Source of the DNA: Roseiflexus sp. RS-1
Lineage (GTDB): Bacteria > Chloroflexota > Chloroflexia > Chloroflexales > Roseiflexaceae
Length of the DNA stretch: 64,000 bases
NCBI RefSeq assembly: GCF_000016665.1
Contig: NC_009523.1
Location: 1,054,001-1,118,000, forward strand
Reading direction: 5' to 3'
The notes beneath the pieces are model-generated. The model did no database searches, was not told the DNA's origin, and worked only from the letters and a program-made list of their open reading frames with translations. Of the stretch, positions 35,899 to 45,012 are shown one piece after another (the stretch's first letter is position 1; the number at the start of each line of letters is the position of its first letter). The position numbers were made by a program, and so were the translations under genes.

Positions 35899-37584
35899 AT
35901 GGCAAAAAACAGATTACGTGCAATTCCGCTTGGCGGCGCTGGTGAAGTGGGCCGCAACATGTGGGTGTTGGAGCAAAATGACGAGATTCTTGTTCTCGAT
36001 TGTGGGGTAATGTTCCCGGAAGCCGATATGCTCGGCGTCGATCTGGTGCTCCCCGACATCACCTATCTCCGCGACCAGAAGGATAAAATCAAGGCGATTG
36101 TGCTGACGCATGGGCACGAAGACCATATCGGCGCCGTGCCATACCTTGTACCGGAACTCGATTTCCCGCCGATCTACGGCACGCCGCTGACGCTCGGCAT
36201 GCTGGCGGGGAAGCTTAAAGAGCATCGCCTGCTTGATCGTGCCCGGCTGGTGAAGATGCAGGCGGGCGAATCGTTCACCGTCGGCTCCTTTACGATCGAA
36301 CCGTTCAGCGTGGCGCATTCGATCCCCGATACGGTCGGTCTGGCGATCGATACGCCGGTCGGTCTGGCGATCTATCTGACCGACTGGAAGTTTGATCACA
36401 CGCCGGTGGATGGGCGTCCCACCGATCTGGTCAAACTGTCGGAACTGGGCAGACGGTCGCCACTGCTGCTGATCACCGACTGCGTGCGGGTCGAGTCGAA
36501 AGGGTACACGCCAAGCGAGCAGGTGGTCGGCGAGGCGTTCGACTCGATCTTCGCAACTGCGCCCGGTCGCATTATTGTGGCAACCTTCGCATCGAACGTA
36601 TCGCGTGTGCAGCAGGTGATCGACTCGGCAGAAGCGTATGGGCGCAAGGTTGTTGTTGCCGGGCGCAGCATGGAGAACACGACGCGCATCGCGCTCGAAC
36701 TCGGATATCTGCGCGCGCAGCAAGGCACGTTGATCCGCCCGCAGGAAGCGGCAGGTCTCGCCGATGATCAGGTGGCGGTCATCTGCACCGGCAGCCAGGG
36801 TGAGCCGATGTCGGCGCTGGCGCGCATGGCTAACCGCGACTATCCCCACGTCAAGATCAAGGAAGGGGATACGGTTGTTGTCTCGGCAACGCCTATTCCG
36901 GGCAACGAGGTGTCGGTCAATCGGGTGATCAACAACCTGTTCCGTCTTGGCGCTGAAGTGATCTATGGCGGCAGCCCTTCGAGCCTGGCAGTGCACGTTT
37001 CCGGTCACGCGGCTCAAGAGGAGCTCAAAATGGCGCTCGCCATCCTGCGCCCGGAGTTCGTGGTGCCGTTCCACGGCGACTATCGCCATATGATGCTCTA
37101 CCGCAAACTTGCGCTTGGCATGGGCGGGTTGTTCTCCGAATCGAACGTGATCATCCCCGAAAATGGCGCTGTGATGGAGTTCAGTCGCAACTATGTGAAA
37201 GTGACCGGCAAAGTTCCGGTCGGGTACGTCTATGTGGACGGCACGACCGTCGGTGATGTGGGGCAGGTGGTCGTGCGTGACCGTCAGTTGCTGGCGCGTG
37301 ATGGCATTCTGATGGTGGTCGTCAGCATCGACCGAACTACCGGGGAACTGGTCGCAGGACCGGATGTGGTCTCGCGCGGTTTTGTCTACATGCGTCAGTC
37401 GGACGACCTGATCGAGTCGACGAAGAACATCGTGCGCGATGCGCTCTCGAAGCGGAACGGCAGCGGCAAGATGGAGATCGACAGCGCATTCGTCAACCGC
37501 AAGATCAAGGATGTGGTGAGTGACTACCTCTATGGGCAAACACGCCGTCGTCCAATGGTTTTGCCGGTGGTTATGGAGGTGTAA
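35899..37584 (+). CDS. rnj: Ribonuclease J
   Basis: The protein is 561 residues, the usual length. A metallo-beta-lactamase core carries THGHEDHIG (zinc ligands near 70-76) and VAHSIPDTVGLAID. A beta-CASP segment has ATFASNVSRVQQVID and GRSMENTTRIALELGY, then HVSGHAAQEELKMAL and FVVPFHGDYRHMMLY, and a C-terminal dimerisation domain. It combines 5'-to-3' exonuclease and endonuclease activity and matures rRNA and mRNA in many bacteria. The RBS region is GGAAAGGAAAGGAGCG, some distance upstream, and the ATG lies within CTTATGGC. Convergent with rimI across repeats. Confidence 0.95.
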   Translation: MAKNRLRAIPLGGAGEVGRNMWVLEQNDEILVLDCGVMFPEADMLGVDLVLPDITYLRDQKDKIKAIVLTHGHEDHIGAVPYLVPELDFPPIYGTPLTLGMLAGKLKEHRLLDRARLVKMQAGESFTVGSFTIEPFSVAHSIPDTVGLAIDTPVGLAIYLTDWKFDHTPVDGRPTDLVKLSELGRRSPLLLITDCVRVESKGYTPSEQVVGEAFDSIFATAPGRIIVATFASNVSRVQQVIDSAEAYGRKVVVAGRSMENTTRIALELGYLRAQQGTLIRPQEAAGLADDQVAVICTGSQGEPMSALARMANRDYPHVKIKEGDTVVVSATPIPGNEVSVNRVINNLFRLGAEVIYGGSPSSLAVHVSGHAAQEELKMALAILRPEFVVPFHGDYRHMMLYRKLALGMGGLFSESNVIIPENGAVMEFSRNYVKVTGKVPVGYVYVDGTTVGDVGQVVVRDRQLLARDGILMVVVSIDRTTGELVAGPDVVSRGFVYMRQSDDLIESTKNIVRDALSKRNGSGKMEIDSAFVNRKIKDVVSDYLYGQTRRRPMVLPVVMEV

Positions 37585-38126
37585 GTCCGGCGTGCGGAGA
37601 TGCCCATTGCTGTTTTCTGAACACGTCAGCGAGAAGGAAGGTGGAGCGCGCGGGTATGGCAGCCGCTCGCCTTCCTTTAAGACAGGGGATACAAGCAACG
37701 AAGCGTCTGATGGTCTTTGAGTAAATAATCCGCCATAGCCCGCGCAGGCGGGCTTCGCATTCCATAGCCGAGGGCGTATGGTCTTTGAGTAAATAACCCA
37801 CCACAGCCCGCGCAAGCGGGCTTCGCATTCCATAGCCGAGGGCTTCAGCCCGACGGCACACGGCATATACCGGATTATAGCAGTTCTCACAAAGGTTGAA
37901 CCTGTTGGACGAGGTTGAACGCTTCTGGGAATTGCGCACCCCACGTGGTGACCGAAATAAATTTCGGTCTACACTCCGCCGGACGCGGGCGCCTCGTGCG
38001 ATACGGCAGATAGGAACAAAGGTCAATGTATTTGAAAACTGCTATAAATGCTCAATCTCCATCAGCCCGACGGCTAGCGCGGTAGAGCGGATTTATTTCT
38101 CAATCTCCATTAGACGGTCAACCATC
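37585..38126. other. Convergent intergenic region with repeats
   Basis: It holds the 68-bp repeat family at 37705-37865 and then GC-rich sequence with short TTGAACC/GGTTGAA heptamers near 37890-37920. CTATAAATGCTCAATCTCCATCAGCCC and a second TTCTCAATCTCCATTAG near 38040-38110 form a small direct repeat. No gene is supported. Confidence 0.6.
37705..37865. repeat. 68-bp repeat family, second locus
   Basis: Two units carry TATGGTCTTTGAGTAAATAA, AGCCCGCGCAGGCGGGCTT and TTCGCATTCCATAGCCGAGGGC. They match units at 21421-21760. As there, they lie between convergent genes. Confidence 0.88.
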
Positions 38127-38792
38127 TCATTGCATCCCAGGGCGCACACCATTCCGCACCGGTTCTGGCGCCTCCGCCTCTTCACGCAACCGCGCAAACA
38201 GGCGTTCACGCAGATGACGTAACTTTTCCTGATACGCTGGCGTGCGGATCGGATCAGTCCACATTATCAGCGCGTCCTCGCCATTATCGGTGTAGTAGCG
38301 CGGTCGCGTGCCTGCGGGGCGAAAACCATACTTCAGATACAATTGCTGGGCGACGACATTGCTGACGCGCACCTCCAGCGTCAGCACATCGGCGTGCAGG
38401 TCGAGCGCCTGGTCGATCAGCCCGTTGAGCAGCAATTCGCCAATGCCGCGACCGCGGTACTCTGGCGCCACGGCAATCGTAGTAATGTGCCCCTCGTCGA
38501 CGCTCAACCAGACCCCGCCATACCCGACGATCGGAACGTCGCGCAATGATGGTTGCTGCCCGAAGAGTGCCGGGAGGAGGCTTGCGAGCAAGCCACGTCG
38601 CACAGGTTGACGTTCAGCGCGTGGCGGCGGCGGAATCGGCGAGGCGCGCGCGACGATATAGCGACTCGTCGAAGGCGAGCGCAATTCGTGGCGATAGGTG
38701 TTGGCAGACCAGAGCGTGCTGAAACTGGCGCGCTCGATCGCCTGCACCTGCTCGATATCCTCTTCGGTCATGCGCTCGATGAAATAGTACAC
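38127..38792 (-). CDS. rimI: GNAT acetyltransferase, RimI-like
   Basis: The protein is 221 residues. It starts with IERMTEEDIEQVQAIERASFSTLWSANTYRHEL, as RimI proteins do. Acetyl-CoA-binding motif A is TTIAVAPEYRGRGIGELLLNGLI, and the C-terminal YLKYGFRPAGTRPRYYTDNGEDALIM matches the family. It is longer than the typical 150-160 residues because of a Pro/Arg-rich insertion near 50-80 (PIPPPPRAERQPVRRGLL). The likely substrate is the N-terminus of ribosomal protein S18, or another protein N-terminus. It follows the lipoprotein gene at 38809 by 16 bases. Confidence 0.88.
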   Translation of the reverse strand: MYYFIERMTEEDIEQVQAIERASFSTLWSANTYRHELRSPSTSRYIVARASPIPPPPRAERQPVRRGLLASLLPALFGQQPSLRDVPIVGYGGVWLSVDEGHITTIAVAPEYRGRGIGELLLNGLIDQALDLHADVLTLEVRVSNVVAQQLYLKYGFRPAGTRPRYYTDNGEDALIMWTDPIRTPAYQEKLRHLRERLFARLREEAEAPEPVRNGVRPGMQ

Positions 38793-38808
38793 GGTAGTCT
38801 CGTGCCGG

Positions 38809-39663
38809 TTATCGTTTCGGGTCGAGTGGACGCGCGCTACCCGGATTGTTCGGGTCGAGCAGGAGTTGACCGGGGTATGCGCCGTCTTTGCCGAAATTTC
38901 CGCCGCCCTGGAACAGCCCCGTCACCTCGACGCGCCCCCAGACGAAACTGTTATTCGGACCAAGGTTCAGTTCACCGGAAACGCTGGGCGGAAACCCTTC
39001 CATCCAGATCATCTTGCCGATCGGTTGGGGGCTGCTTCCGTCCTCTTCGGTCGAAACCCCTTCAGCCAGTACATAGATCAGGGAGTTCCAGAAATAGTAC
39101 CCCTGCGTTGTCACGGTTTGACCGTTATACCGCGCCGGATCGGCGACCAGATCGAACAGGGAGACTTTCCCCTCGCCGAGCGGGCGATTATCGATGCGAT
39201 ACTCCTGACGTCGCACGCGCTCAATCGGCTCAGCCGAAGCGACGAGAATTCGATGTCTGTACGCATTCTCCGCGCCAAACGGACCGCCGGTCTCAAACCG
39301 ACCCTTCACCCGCACGAAGCCATAAACGGCATCACCGGGTCGATGGAGTTCAGCAGTTGCTTCCTGCGGGAACCCTTCGAGCCAGATCGGTTCTCCCAGA
39401 GGTTGAGCGTCGAGACCGTTATCGAGCGTACTGACCCCAAGCGCCAGCACTTCGCGCCCATAACGATTCAGATACGCACCCGATACGGTGATGTCTTTGC
39501 CGTTGAACTCCTGCGGACGATCAAGCAGATCGGGAACGTAGAGCGATGATGGACTACCCGGTAACGATAATGGGCTGCCGCCTGTGCACGCAACCAGGAT
39601 TGCACTGGCAACAAGCACGAGCGTCATCCACGAGATGCGTCGGGTATGATCGTGCATATACAT
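38809..39663 (-). CDS. Lipoprotein with two OB-like repeats
   Basis: The protein is 284 residues. The signal is WMTLVLVASAILVAC, with lipidation Cys at about 26. The mature part holds two similar halves. One is YVPDLLDRPQEFNGKDITVSGAYLNRYGREVLALGVSTLDNG...IWLEGFP, the other LFDLVADPARYNGQTVTTQGYYFWNSLIYVLAEGVSTEEDG...IWMEGFP. Each is followed by Y-G/W-G-R-V-x-V-x-G-x-F, an OB-fold-like pattern. It would be anchored on the outer face of the membrane. Binding partner unknown. It probably forms an operon with rimI. Confidence 0.75.
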   Translation of the reverse strand: MYMHDHTRRISWMTLVLVASAILVACTGGSPLSLPGSPSSLYVPDLLDRPQEFNGKDITVSGAYLNRYGREVLALGVSTLDNGLDAQPLGEPIWLEGFPQEATAELHRPGDAVYGFVRVKGRFETGGPFGAENAYRHRILVASAEPIERVRRQEYRIDNRPLGEGKVSLFDLVADPARYNGQTVTTQGYYFWNSLIYVLAEGVSTEEDGSSPQPIGKMIWMEGFPPSVSGELNLGPNNSFVWGRVEVTGLFQGGGNFGKDGAYPGQLLLDPNNPGSARPLDPKR

Positions 39664-39782
39664 TTACATATGCGCTTTCAGCTTGTAGATGGGGACTGCC
39701 TCTGCCCTGGCATTATAAAATCCAGAAAAGAAGTTGTCAAAACCGGTGTAATCCATATGTCATCCTGCTGGCGCTTCAGGCG

Positions 39783-39812
39783 TTGATTCTGGTAATTGAG
39801 TGCTCGTATAAT
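39783..39812 (+). promoter_or_regulatory. Promoter before coiled-coil membrane protein gene
   Basis: TTGATT (39783-39788), 18-base spacer, TATAAT (39807-39812). It sits 33 bases before ATG 39845. Confidence 0.6.
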
Positions 39813-39844
39813 AACGCCAGGAATGATGTAGGGGGTCTAACGCT

Positions 39845-40489
39845 ATGTCTGTCCTCTTTGTCGCGCTGGGAATCATGGTATTGGCGCTGCTTGCGCTGTT
39901 GCTCTGGTTCGTACCGCACCTGTTGCACCAGCAATCGGCGCGGGTCGCCGGTGAGACTGCCCAACTGCGTGAAATGCTGCTCGATCTGCTCAACGAACAG
40001 GAAGCAGTTGCGATGCGGCAGGCACAGCTTGGCGCGTCGCTATCGACGCTCCAGGGGCGGCTCGAAGCGCTGGCGCAGAATGGCGGCATCGCCCGAACCT
40101 CTCCCGAACTGGTTGCGACAATCGATCAACTGGAAGCGCGTCTGAGCGATCTCCAGAGCCAGATCCAGTCGTGGCTCGATGGTCGCCAGCACGGTCTGCA
40201 AATGCGCGACCGCCAGGACAATGAAGCCTGGGCGAATCTGATGGGATTGCTGGCAGCGATCCAGGAGCGTTTGGGGGCATTATCGCGTGACCGTGCGAAT
40301 GCGATGGCAGCGTTGCAAGCCAGTCAGTTGCTCGATGATCTCGAACGTGAGATGCAGCAACTGCGCGCCATTTCGGAAGACATCGCCACACTGCAAAACA
40401 GATTGCGACGTTCGCTCAGTGAGCGTGAGCAGCATCTGACCCTGGCACGTACCCGTCTGACGAACAATATTACGATCCGCGGCGCCTGA
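39845..40489 (+). CDS. Membrane-anchored coiled-coil protein
   Basis: The protein is 214 residues. One N-terminal helix (4-26, LFVALGIMVLALLALLLWFV) is followed by a long coiled coil with heptads of Leu/Gln/Glu (TAQLREMLLDLLNEQEAVAMRQ, LVATIDQLEARLSDLQSQIQSWL, LLDDLEREMQQLRAISEDIATLQNRLRRSL). The layout recalls RmuC-like N-termini or envelope spacers, but there is no catalytic domain. Function unknown. An alpha/beta hydrolase gene follows 70 bases later. Confidence 0.7.
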   Translation: MSVLFVALGIMVLALLALLLWFVPHLLHQQSARVAGETAQLREMLLDLLNEQEAVAMRQAQLGASLSTLQGRLEALAQNGGIARTSPELVATIDQLEARLSDLQSQIQSWLDGRQHGLQMRDRQDNEAWANLMGLLAAIQERLGALSRDRANAMAALQASQLLDDLEREMQQLRAISEDIATLQNRLRRSLSEREQHLTLARTRLTNNITIRGA

Positions 40490-40558
40490 GGGTGTGTTTT
40501 CTCGAAACAGTACTATATTCCTGATGATCCGTGGTTCAAAAGATGGTAGGATAAGTGT

Positions 40559-41395
40559 ATGAGCATCATCGTTGTTGACAACCAGGTCGTTCACTATGAA
40601 GTGCTGGGTCGTGGTCGCCCCGTGCTCTTTCTGCATGGCTGGATGGGCAGCTGGCGCTACTGGTTTCCGACGATGGAGTATGTGAAGCGGTCCTACCGCG
40701 CCTACTCGTTCGATTTCTGGGGCTTTGGCGAATCGCGCCGCAAGAGCACGACCGAGAGCATCCAAAATTACAGCAATCAGGTTATTCGTTTCCTCGATGC
40801 TCTCGGCATTGATCGCGTCCTGCTGGTCGGTCACTCGATGGGCGGTATGGTAGCGCTCAAAACGGCGATTGATCATCCCACGCGCATTGCGCGTGTGGTG
40901 ACAGTGGGCGCTCCAATTGTCGGCTCGTCCCTCTCCTGGTTGCTCAAACTCACCTATCATCGACCGCTTGCCGATACCCTGGCGGGTGCTCCCTGGTTGC
41001 GGCGTTTTCTGTTTCGCCACTTCCTGGGCGAAACGAACGATCCGGCGGTGCACGAAATCCTCGACGACAGCCTGAAGTCTTCTGCCAGCACGTTGCAGCG
41101 TTCAATCGCCTCGATGTTGTACACCGACCTGCGCCCGGAACTGCCGAAACTCGCTGTTCCTGCGCTGATCGTCCATGGCGGGCGGGACGAGATCGTGAAC
41201 CCCAATCAGGCGGATCTGTTCCACCATGTGCCGCTGGCGCAGGTCGTTGTGATGCCGAAGAGTCGCCACTTTCCTTTCCTCGATGAGGCTGAGCAGTTCA
41301 ACACGCTGTTGCTTGGTTTTCTGGCAAACGATCACTCCTCCTTTCGCACCGGCATCGCGCCGCAAACGGTAGTACGCTCTTCACTGATGCCCTGA
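40559..41395 (+). CDS. Alpha/beta hydrolase
   Basis: The protein is 278 residues. The nucleophile elbow is GHSMGG near residue 97-102, the oxyanion segment FLHGWMGS is near 23-30, the acid Asp is in IVHGGRDEIVN near 207, and the catalytic His is in PKSRHFPFLDEAEQF near 240. This is the full triad of an esterase, lipase or C-C hydrolase of the alpha/beta fold. The substrate is unknown. It stands alone between the coiled-coil gene and the zinc-ribbon gene. Confidence 0.9.
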   Translation: MSIIVVDNQVVHYEVLGRGRPVLFLHGWMGSWRYWFPTMEYVKRSYRAYSFDFWGFGESRRKSTTESIQNYSNQVIRFLDALGIDRVLLVGHSMGGMVALKTAIDHPTRIARVVTVGAPIVGSSLSWLLKLTYHRPLADTLAGAPWLRRFLFRHFLGETNDPAVHEILDDSLKSSASTLQRSIASMLYTDLRPELPKLAVPALIVHGGRDEIVNPNQADLFHHVPLAQVVVMPKSRHFPFLDEAEQFNTLLLGFLANDHSSFRTGIAPQTVVRSSLMP

Positions 41396-41500
41396 ACGCC
41401 ATAGATTGCCGTGATCATCCAAACCGGCGCCGCTCCGCTTTTCTGGACGCGGCGCCGGTCGAGTCTTCCGTGGTGCGCGTCATTGTGGTTCTGCGTTCTG

Positions 41501-41509
41501 TGGTATAAT
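41501..41509 (+). promoter_or_regulatory. Extended -10 promoter before zinc-ribbon gene
   Basis: TGGTATAAT lies 38 bases before ATG 41547, and TTGTGG at 41483-41488 is a weak -35. Confidence 0.55.
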
Positions 41510-41546
41510 CGAGGCACATGGTTTCCGCCATCATGAGAACAGTCCT

Positions 41547-41783
41547 ATGCCGCTCTACGAGTATCAATGCAGTGACTGCTCGCGAACGTTTGATCTGTTG
41601 CGCCCCTATCACCGTGCAGACGAAGCCCTCGATTGCCCTGTCTGCGGCAGTGATCGCGTGCGACGCAAATTATCGGTGATTGCGCTCAGGCTGGATCAGG
41701 CGTCGAATCACATCGAACGCGGAACAATGGGCGCCTGCTGTGGCGGGGGGTGCGGTTGCGCGTCGCATGGCGGTCAGGGATGA
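41547..41783 (+). CDS. FmdB-type zinc-ribbon protein
   Basis: The protein is 78 residues. The family start MPLYEYQCSDCSRTFD is followed by CPVCGSDRVRRKLS, giving the CxxC...CxxC zinc site. The tail is Cys- and Gly-rich (GACCGGGCGCASHGGQG), another possible metal site. Members are often called putative regulatory proteins, without a proven role. It overlaps no other gene, and the nucleotidyltransferase starts 28 bases after its end. Confidence 0.85.
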   Translation: MPLYEYQCSDCSRTFDLLRPYHRADEALDCPVCGSDRVRRKLSVIALRLDQASNHIERGTMGACCGGGCGCASHGGQG

Positions 41784-41811
41784 TGCGGAAGCGTTCACAA
41801 CAGGACGATAT

Positions 41812-42807
41812 ATGAAAGTTATTATTCCTACTGCCGGGCTTGGGACGCGCCTGCGTCCACATACCTACAGTAAGCCCAAGCCACTGGTGTCGGTCGCTGG
41901 CAAGCCGGTCCTCGGTCATATTCTCGATACGCTGACGCGGTTTCCGATCGATGAAATGATCTTCATCACCGGCTACCTGGGCAATCAAATCGCCGACTAT
42001 GTCACCTCAAACTACAAAATCCCGGCGCGTTTTATCGAGCAGACCGAGCTGAAAGGTCAGGCGCACGCCGTCTATCTGGCGCGTGAAGTCGTCAGCGGTC
42101 CGACGATTATTCTGTTCGTGGATACGATCTTTGAAGCAGACCTCAGTCGCCTGACGGAGCAGGATATCGATGGCGCCATCTTCTGCAAGGAAGTGGATGA
42201 TCCCCGGCGTTTCGGCGTCGCTTTCACCAAGGACGGATTCATTACCAGACTCGTGGAGAAACCGGCGACCGATGAGTCGAAACTGGCGATGATCGGTCTG
42301 TACTATATCCGCGATATTCAGTGGTTGATGCGCGCGATTGAAGTCCTGATGCTGCGGAATATCCAGACAAAAGGCGAGTACTTTCTCACCGACGCCTTGC
42401 AGTTGATGGTCGAGAATGGCGCCCGCTTCACTGCGCCGACGGTCGACGTCTGGGAAGACTGTGGCAAGCCGGAGACGGTGTTGCAGACGAATCGTTACCT
42501 GCTCGACCATGGTCGCGATTATGTTGATACCAGTCGTCTGTGTGGTTCGATCATCATTCCGCCTGTCTATGTCGATGACACGGCGCAGGTGATCAATTCG
42601 ATCATCGGTCCGTATGTGTCAATTGCGGCTGGCGCTGTGGTGAAGGACTCGATCATTCGCGATTCGATTATCAATCGTGATGCGCAAATTGTCTCCGCCA
42701 CGCTTCAATCGAGTCTTATTGGTGATCACGCGGTGGTCCTGGGGGATTTCCGTGAACTGAATGTGGGCGACTCCTCCGAAATCCGGTACGGGCGTCCGGC
42801 GCATTGA
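41812..42807 (+). CDS. Sugar-phosphate nucleotidyltransferase with left-handed beta-helix
   Basis: The protein is 331 residues from ATG 41812 behind AGGAC. The nucleotide-binding signature is GLGTRLRPHTYSKPKPL (residues 10-26), with the catalytic VDTIFEAD, EKP and WEDCGKPETVL segments. From about residue 245 hexapeptide-like turns (YVDDTAQVINSIIGPYVSIAAGAVVKDSIIRDSII) form a beta-helix tail. It makes a nucleotide-activated hexose, probably dTDP-glucose, UDP-glucose or GDP-mannose. The substrate is not decided by sequence here. It likely feeds the glycan pathways of region 1. The longer frame to 41680 overlaps the zinc-ribbon gene and is rejected. Confidence 0.9.
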   Translation: MKVIIPTAGLGTRLRPHTYSKPKPLVSVAGKPVLGHILDTLTRFPIDEMIFITGYLGNQIADYVTSNYKIPARFIEQTELKGQAHAVYLAREVVSGPTIILFVDTIFEADLSRLTEQDIDGAIFCKEVDDPRRFGVAFTKDGFITRLVEKPATDESKLAMIGLYYIRDIQWLMRAIEVLMLRNIQTKGEYFLTDALQLMVENGARFTAPTVDVWEDCGKPETVLQTNRYLLDHGRDYVDTSRLCGSIIIPPVYVDDTAQVINSIIGPYVSIAAGAVVKDSIIRDSIINRDAQIVSATLQSSLIGDHAVVLGDFRELNVGDSSEIRYGRPAH

Positions 42808-42827
42808 AAAGAATTGAGGGTGTTGCT

Positions 42828-43964
42828 ATGCTGCACTTTCCGGTTCCCATCGGCATTGTGGCCGGGGGAGTGGCCAGTGAGGGCCAGCGGAAGGCGAGCC
42901 AGTATGGTCTGCGACCGCCGTTGCTGCGTTTGAGCAGCCGCGACAACTGGGACGCCGCATGTGGTGAGCAAGAGTTGATCCAGCGCATGGTGGCGCTGGC
43001 GCGCGCTGCCGGTCTTCCTTTTTCTCGCACGTTGATCGTCACCTGCTATGTGTCGCTGAAGACAAACCCGTTCGTTCTTCTGACCGGCATCGAAGGCGCT
43101 GGCAAGACCGAACTGGTGACGTTGTTCGCCGAAGCGCTACTCGGTCATGGCAGTCCGCAGTATGCGCTGATCAACGGCGATTCGTCCTGGCTTACCGCCA
43201 CGGGGGATCAGCATTCGTTTCGCTCGTTGTTCGATCGTTTCACCTCATTGCGCTTCCTCGAACTGTTACAGGAGGCCGCCGATCCGGGGAGTGCCGGCAA
43301 GGCGTTTATCGTCTGCTTCAGTGGCCTGCTGCCGGAAGAGGTGAATTATTACTTTACGACCTTGCTGAGCGTCGATGAGGAGGGGCGTAAACGTTTGCAA
43401 CTTCCCGGCATTCCTGAGGAAGATCGTCCTGTCGTGCCGCCGAATGTGTCGATCACGGCAACGGTGAATACTGCGGAGTATGCTGGCGTGTTGCACGCGG
43501 ACGTCTTGCGACGGGCTGGCGTGATCGCCTTTCGGGCCGGGCGGGTCAATAATCCGATGTGGCGTCCGCTTGCACCGGCGCCGGTCGGCATACAACGCCT
43601 GTGGCTGCGCGTCGGTCAGCGTGATGCAGTCGCCGCACGTGATCACCTGTTGCGGATCATCGGTGCGACGCAGTGGAACCGCATGGAATGCTCCGAGCCG
43701 CTGGCTTCGGCGCTCAGGCGCGCTGGTATCGCGCTGCCTCCTCGCCTGCGCCAGGATGTGATGCGGTACGTCGCCAACAGTTTCGACGAAGAGGGGCGTG
43801 GGTTGTTCGACCCGGATGATGCGTTGCGGAATGCGCAAATTGCCTTCGATAGCCAGGTGGCGCAGCGGCTGATCTGGTATCTGCGTGATGCGCTCGATCC
43901 TCACCTGCTTACCGCTCTGATGAATGATCCTGATGCGTCCCGTCCGCTGGCGTGGGCGGGGTAA
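42828..43964 (+). CDS. McrB-like AAA+ ATPase
   Basis: The protein is 378 residues from ATG 42828. Walker A is GIEGAGKTELV near residue 90, after VSLKTNPFVLLT. Later come the Walker B-like KAFIVCFSGLLPEEVNYYF and a sensor I region NVSITATVNTAEYAGVL, in the pattern of McrB and dynein-like AAA+ proteins. No DNA-binding or nuclease partner (McrC) is next to it, so restriction is not supported. It ends tail to tail with the ChlI-like ATPase, overlapping by 56 bases. The role is unknown. Confidence 0.75.
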   Translation: MLHFPVPIGIVAGGVASEGQRKASQYGLRPPLLRLSSRDNWDAACGEQELIQRMVALARAAGLPFSRTLIVTCYVSLKTNPFVLLTGIEGAGKTELVTLFAEALLGHGSPQYALINGDSSWLTATGDQHSFRSLFDRFTSLRFLELLQEAADPGSAGKAFIVCFSGLLPEEVNYYFTTLLSVDEEGRKRLQLPGIPEEDRPVVPPNVSITATVNTAEYAGVLHADVLRRAGVIAFRAGRVNNPMWRPLAPAPVGIQRLWLRVGQRDAVAARDHLLRIIGATQWNRMECSEPLASALRRAGIALPPRLRQDVMRYVANSFDEEGRGLFDPDDALRNAQIAFDSQVAQRLIWYLRDALDPHLLTALMNDPDASRPLAWAG

Positions 43965-45012
43965 CGCCAGAAGCGCGGGTGGACGGTGATTTCTTGCGTG
44001 AGGAACGGCGTCGTCTCATTGCATCACCGTTGCCGTTGATGACCTGATCGATGGCGTTGTCTTCGAGGGCAACGGTGGCGGCATACTCATCGATCTGAAC
44101 ACTGCGTCGTTGCCGCAGCGCCAGCAGTGCGACGCGGCGAATGTCCTCGATGGTTGCACTCAGCCGGAAATCGGCGGCAGCGCGGGCGCGCGCCGCCTCG
44201 AACAGCGCAATTTCGGCGCGGTGCGAGGGGATTGCCAGACGCTGAATGCAATCGATGGCAAAACGTTCGGCTTCCCCGTCAATCGTCACCTGAGGGAGAA
44301 TTTCGCGCGCGGCTGCGATTTCCTGCTTGAGCTTCGCGGTCTCATCAGCATACCCGGCGCGGAATGTTTCTGGATCCTCACGAAAACGACGTGCGCGGCG
44401 GTAGATCTCCAGGCGTTGATCGGGGTCCATCAGTGGCGCTACCCATACGCGCAAGCCGAAACGATCCAGGATCTGCGGGCGCAGGGTTCCTTCCTGCGGG
44501 TTCATTGAACCAATCAGGACGAACTGCGAGGGATAGAGGCGCGTTACAGGTCCGCGCCGCACGAACGTGCGCCCCTGTGCGGCAGCGTCGAGAATAGCAT
44601 CGACTACCCGCGCATCCAGCAGGTTGACTTCGTCGATGTAGAGGACATTACGGTGCGCCCGCGCCAGGACGCCTTCCTCCAGCAGAACGCGCTGCTGTTC
44701 GAGCGCCACCCGCTCATTGATCCCGCCTACCACATCCTCCATGCGGGCGTTGAGCGGCAGTTCGATAAGACGCATCGGACGACGACGTTTGACGGGGTTG
44801 CCAGCTTCATCGGTTTCTTCGACCTCGACCGTCGGCATCACATCGAGCAACCCGCGCACAGCCGTCGTTTTGCCGACGCCATAGGGACCGATCAGGAGCA
44901 CACCGCCGATCTGCGGGTTGATCAACGCCAGCACGAGCGCCATTTTCAACTCCGCCTGACCGACAATTGCCAGGAACGGATAGGGCAATACCTCGTCCAC
45001 GACCGCACTCAC
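43909..45012 (-). CDS. ChlI/BchI-like AAA+ ATPase
   Basis: The protein is 367 residues. AIVGQAELKMALVLALINPQIGGVLLIGPYGVGKTTAVRGL carries Walker A, and NVLYIDEVNLLDARVVDAILDAAAQG is Walker B with the magnesium-chelatase pattern. FVLIGSMNPQEGTLRPQILDRFGLRVWV is sensor I plus the arginine-finger region. This is close to magnesium-chelatase subunit I, and a phototroph needs BchI. No bchD or bchH is nearby, the C-terminus is basic and Pro-rich, and related ATPases work with VWA proteins, so I do not assign bchI. The DUF503 stop overlaps its start (ATGA). Confidence 0.82.
   Translation of the reverse strand: MSAVVDEVLPYPFLAIVGQAELKMALVLALINPQIGGVLLIGPYGVGKTTAVRGLLDVMPTVEVEETDEAGNPVKRRRPMRLIELPLNARMEDVVGGINERVALEQQRVLLEEGVLARAHRNVLYIDEVNLLDARVVDAILDAAAQGRTFVRRGPVTRLYPSQFVLIGSMNPQEGTLRPQILDRFGLRVWVAPLMDPDQRLEIYRRARRFREDPETFRAGYADETAKLKQEIAAAREILPQVTIDGEAERFAIDCIQRLAIPSHRAEIALFEAARARAAADFRLSATIEDIRRVALLALRQRRSVQIDEYAATVALEDNAIDQVINGNGDAMRRRRSSRKKSPSTRASGVTPPTPADGTHQDHSSER

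Noticed and set aside
35914-37944. 676-residue minus-strand frame opposite RNase J
   Set aside because: Composition is His/Arg-rich noise and the sense frame is a clear RNase J.
42828-43964. McrBC restriction system
   Set aside because: No McrC nuclease or DNA-binding domain is present.
43909-45012. Assignment as bchI
   Set aside because: Family match is good but no bacteriochlorophyll genes are near, and ChlI-like ATPases serve other systems.
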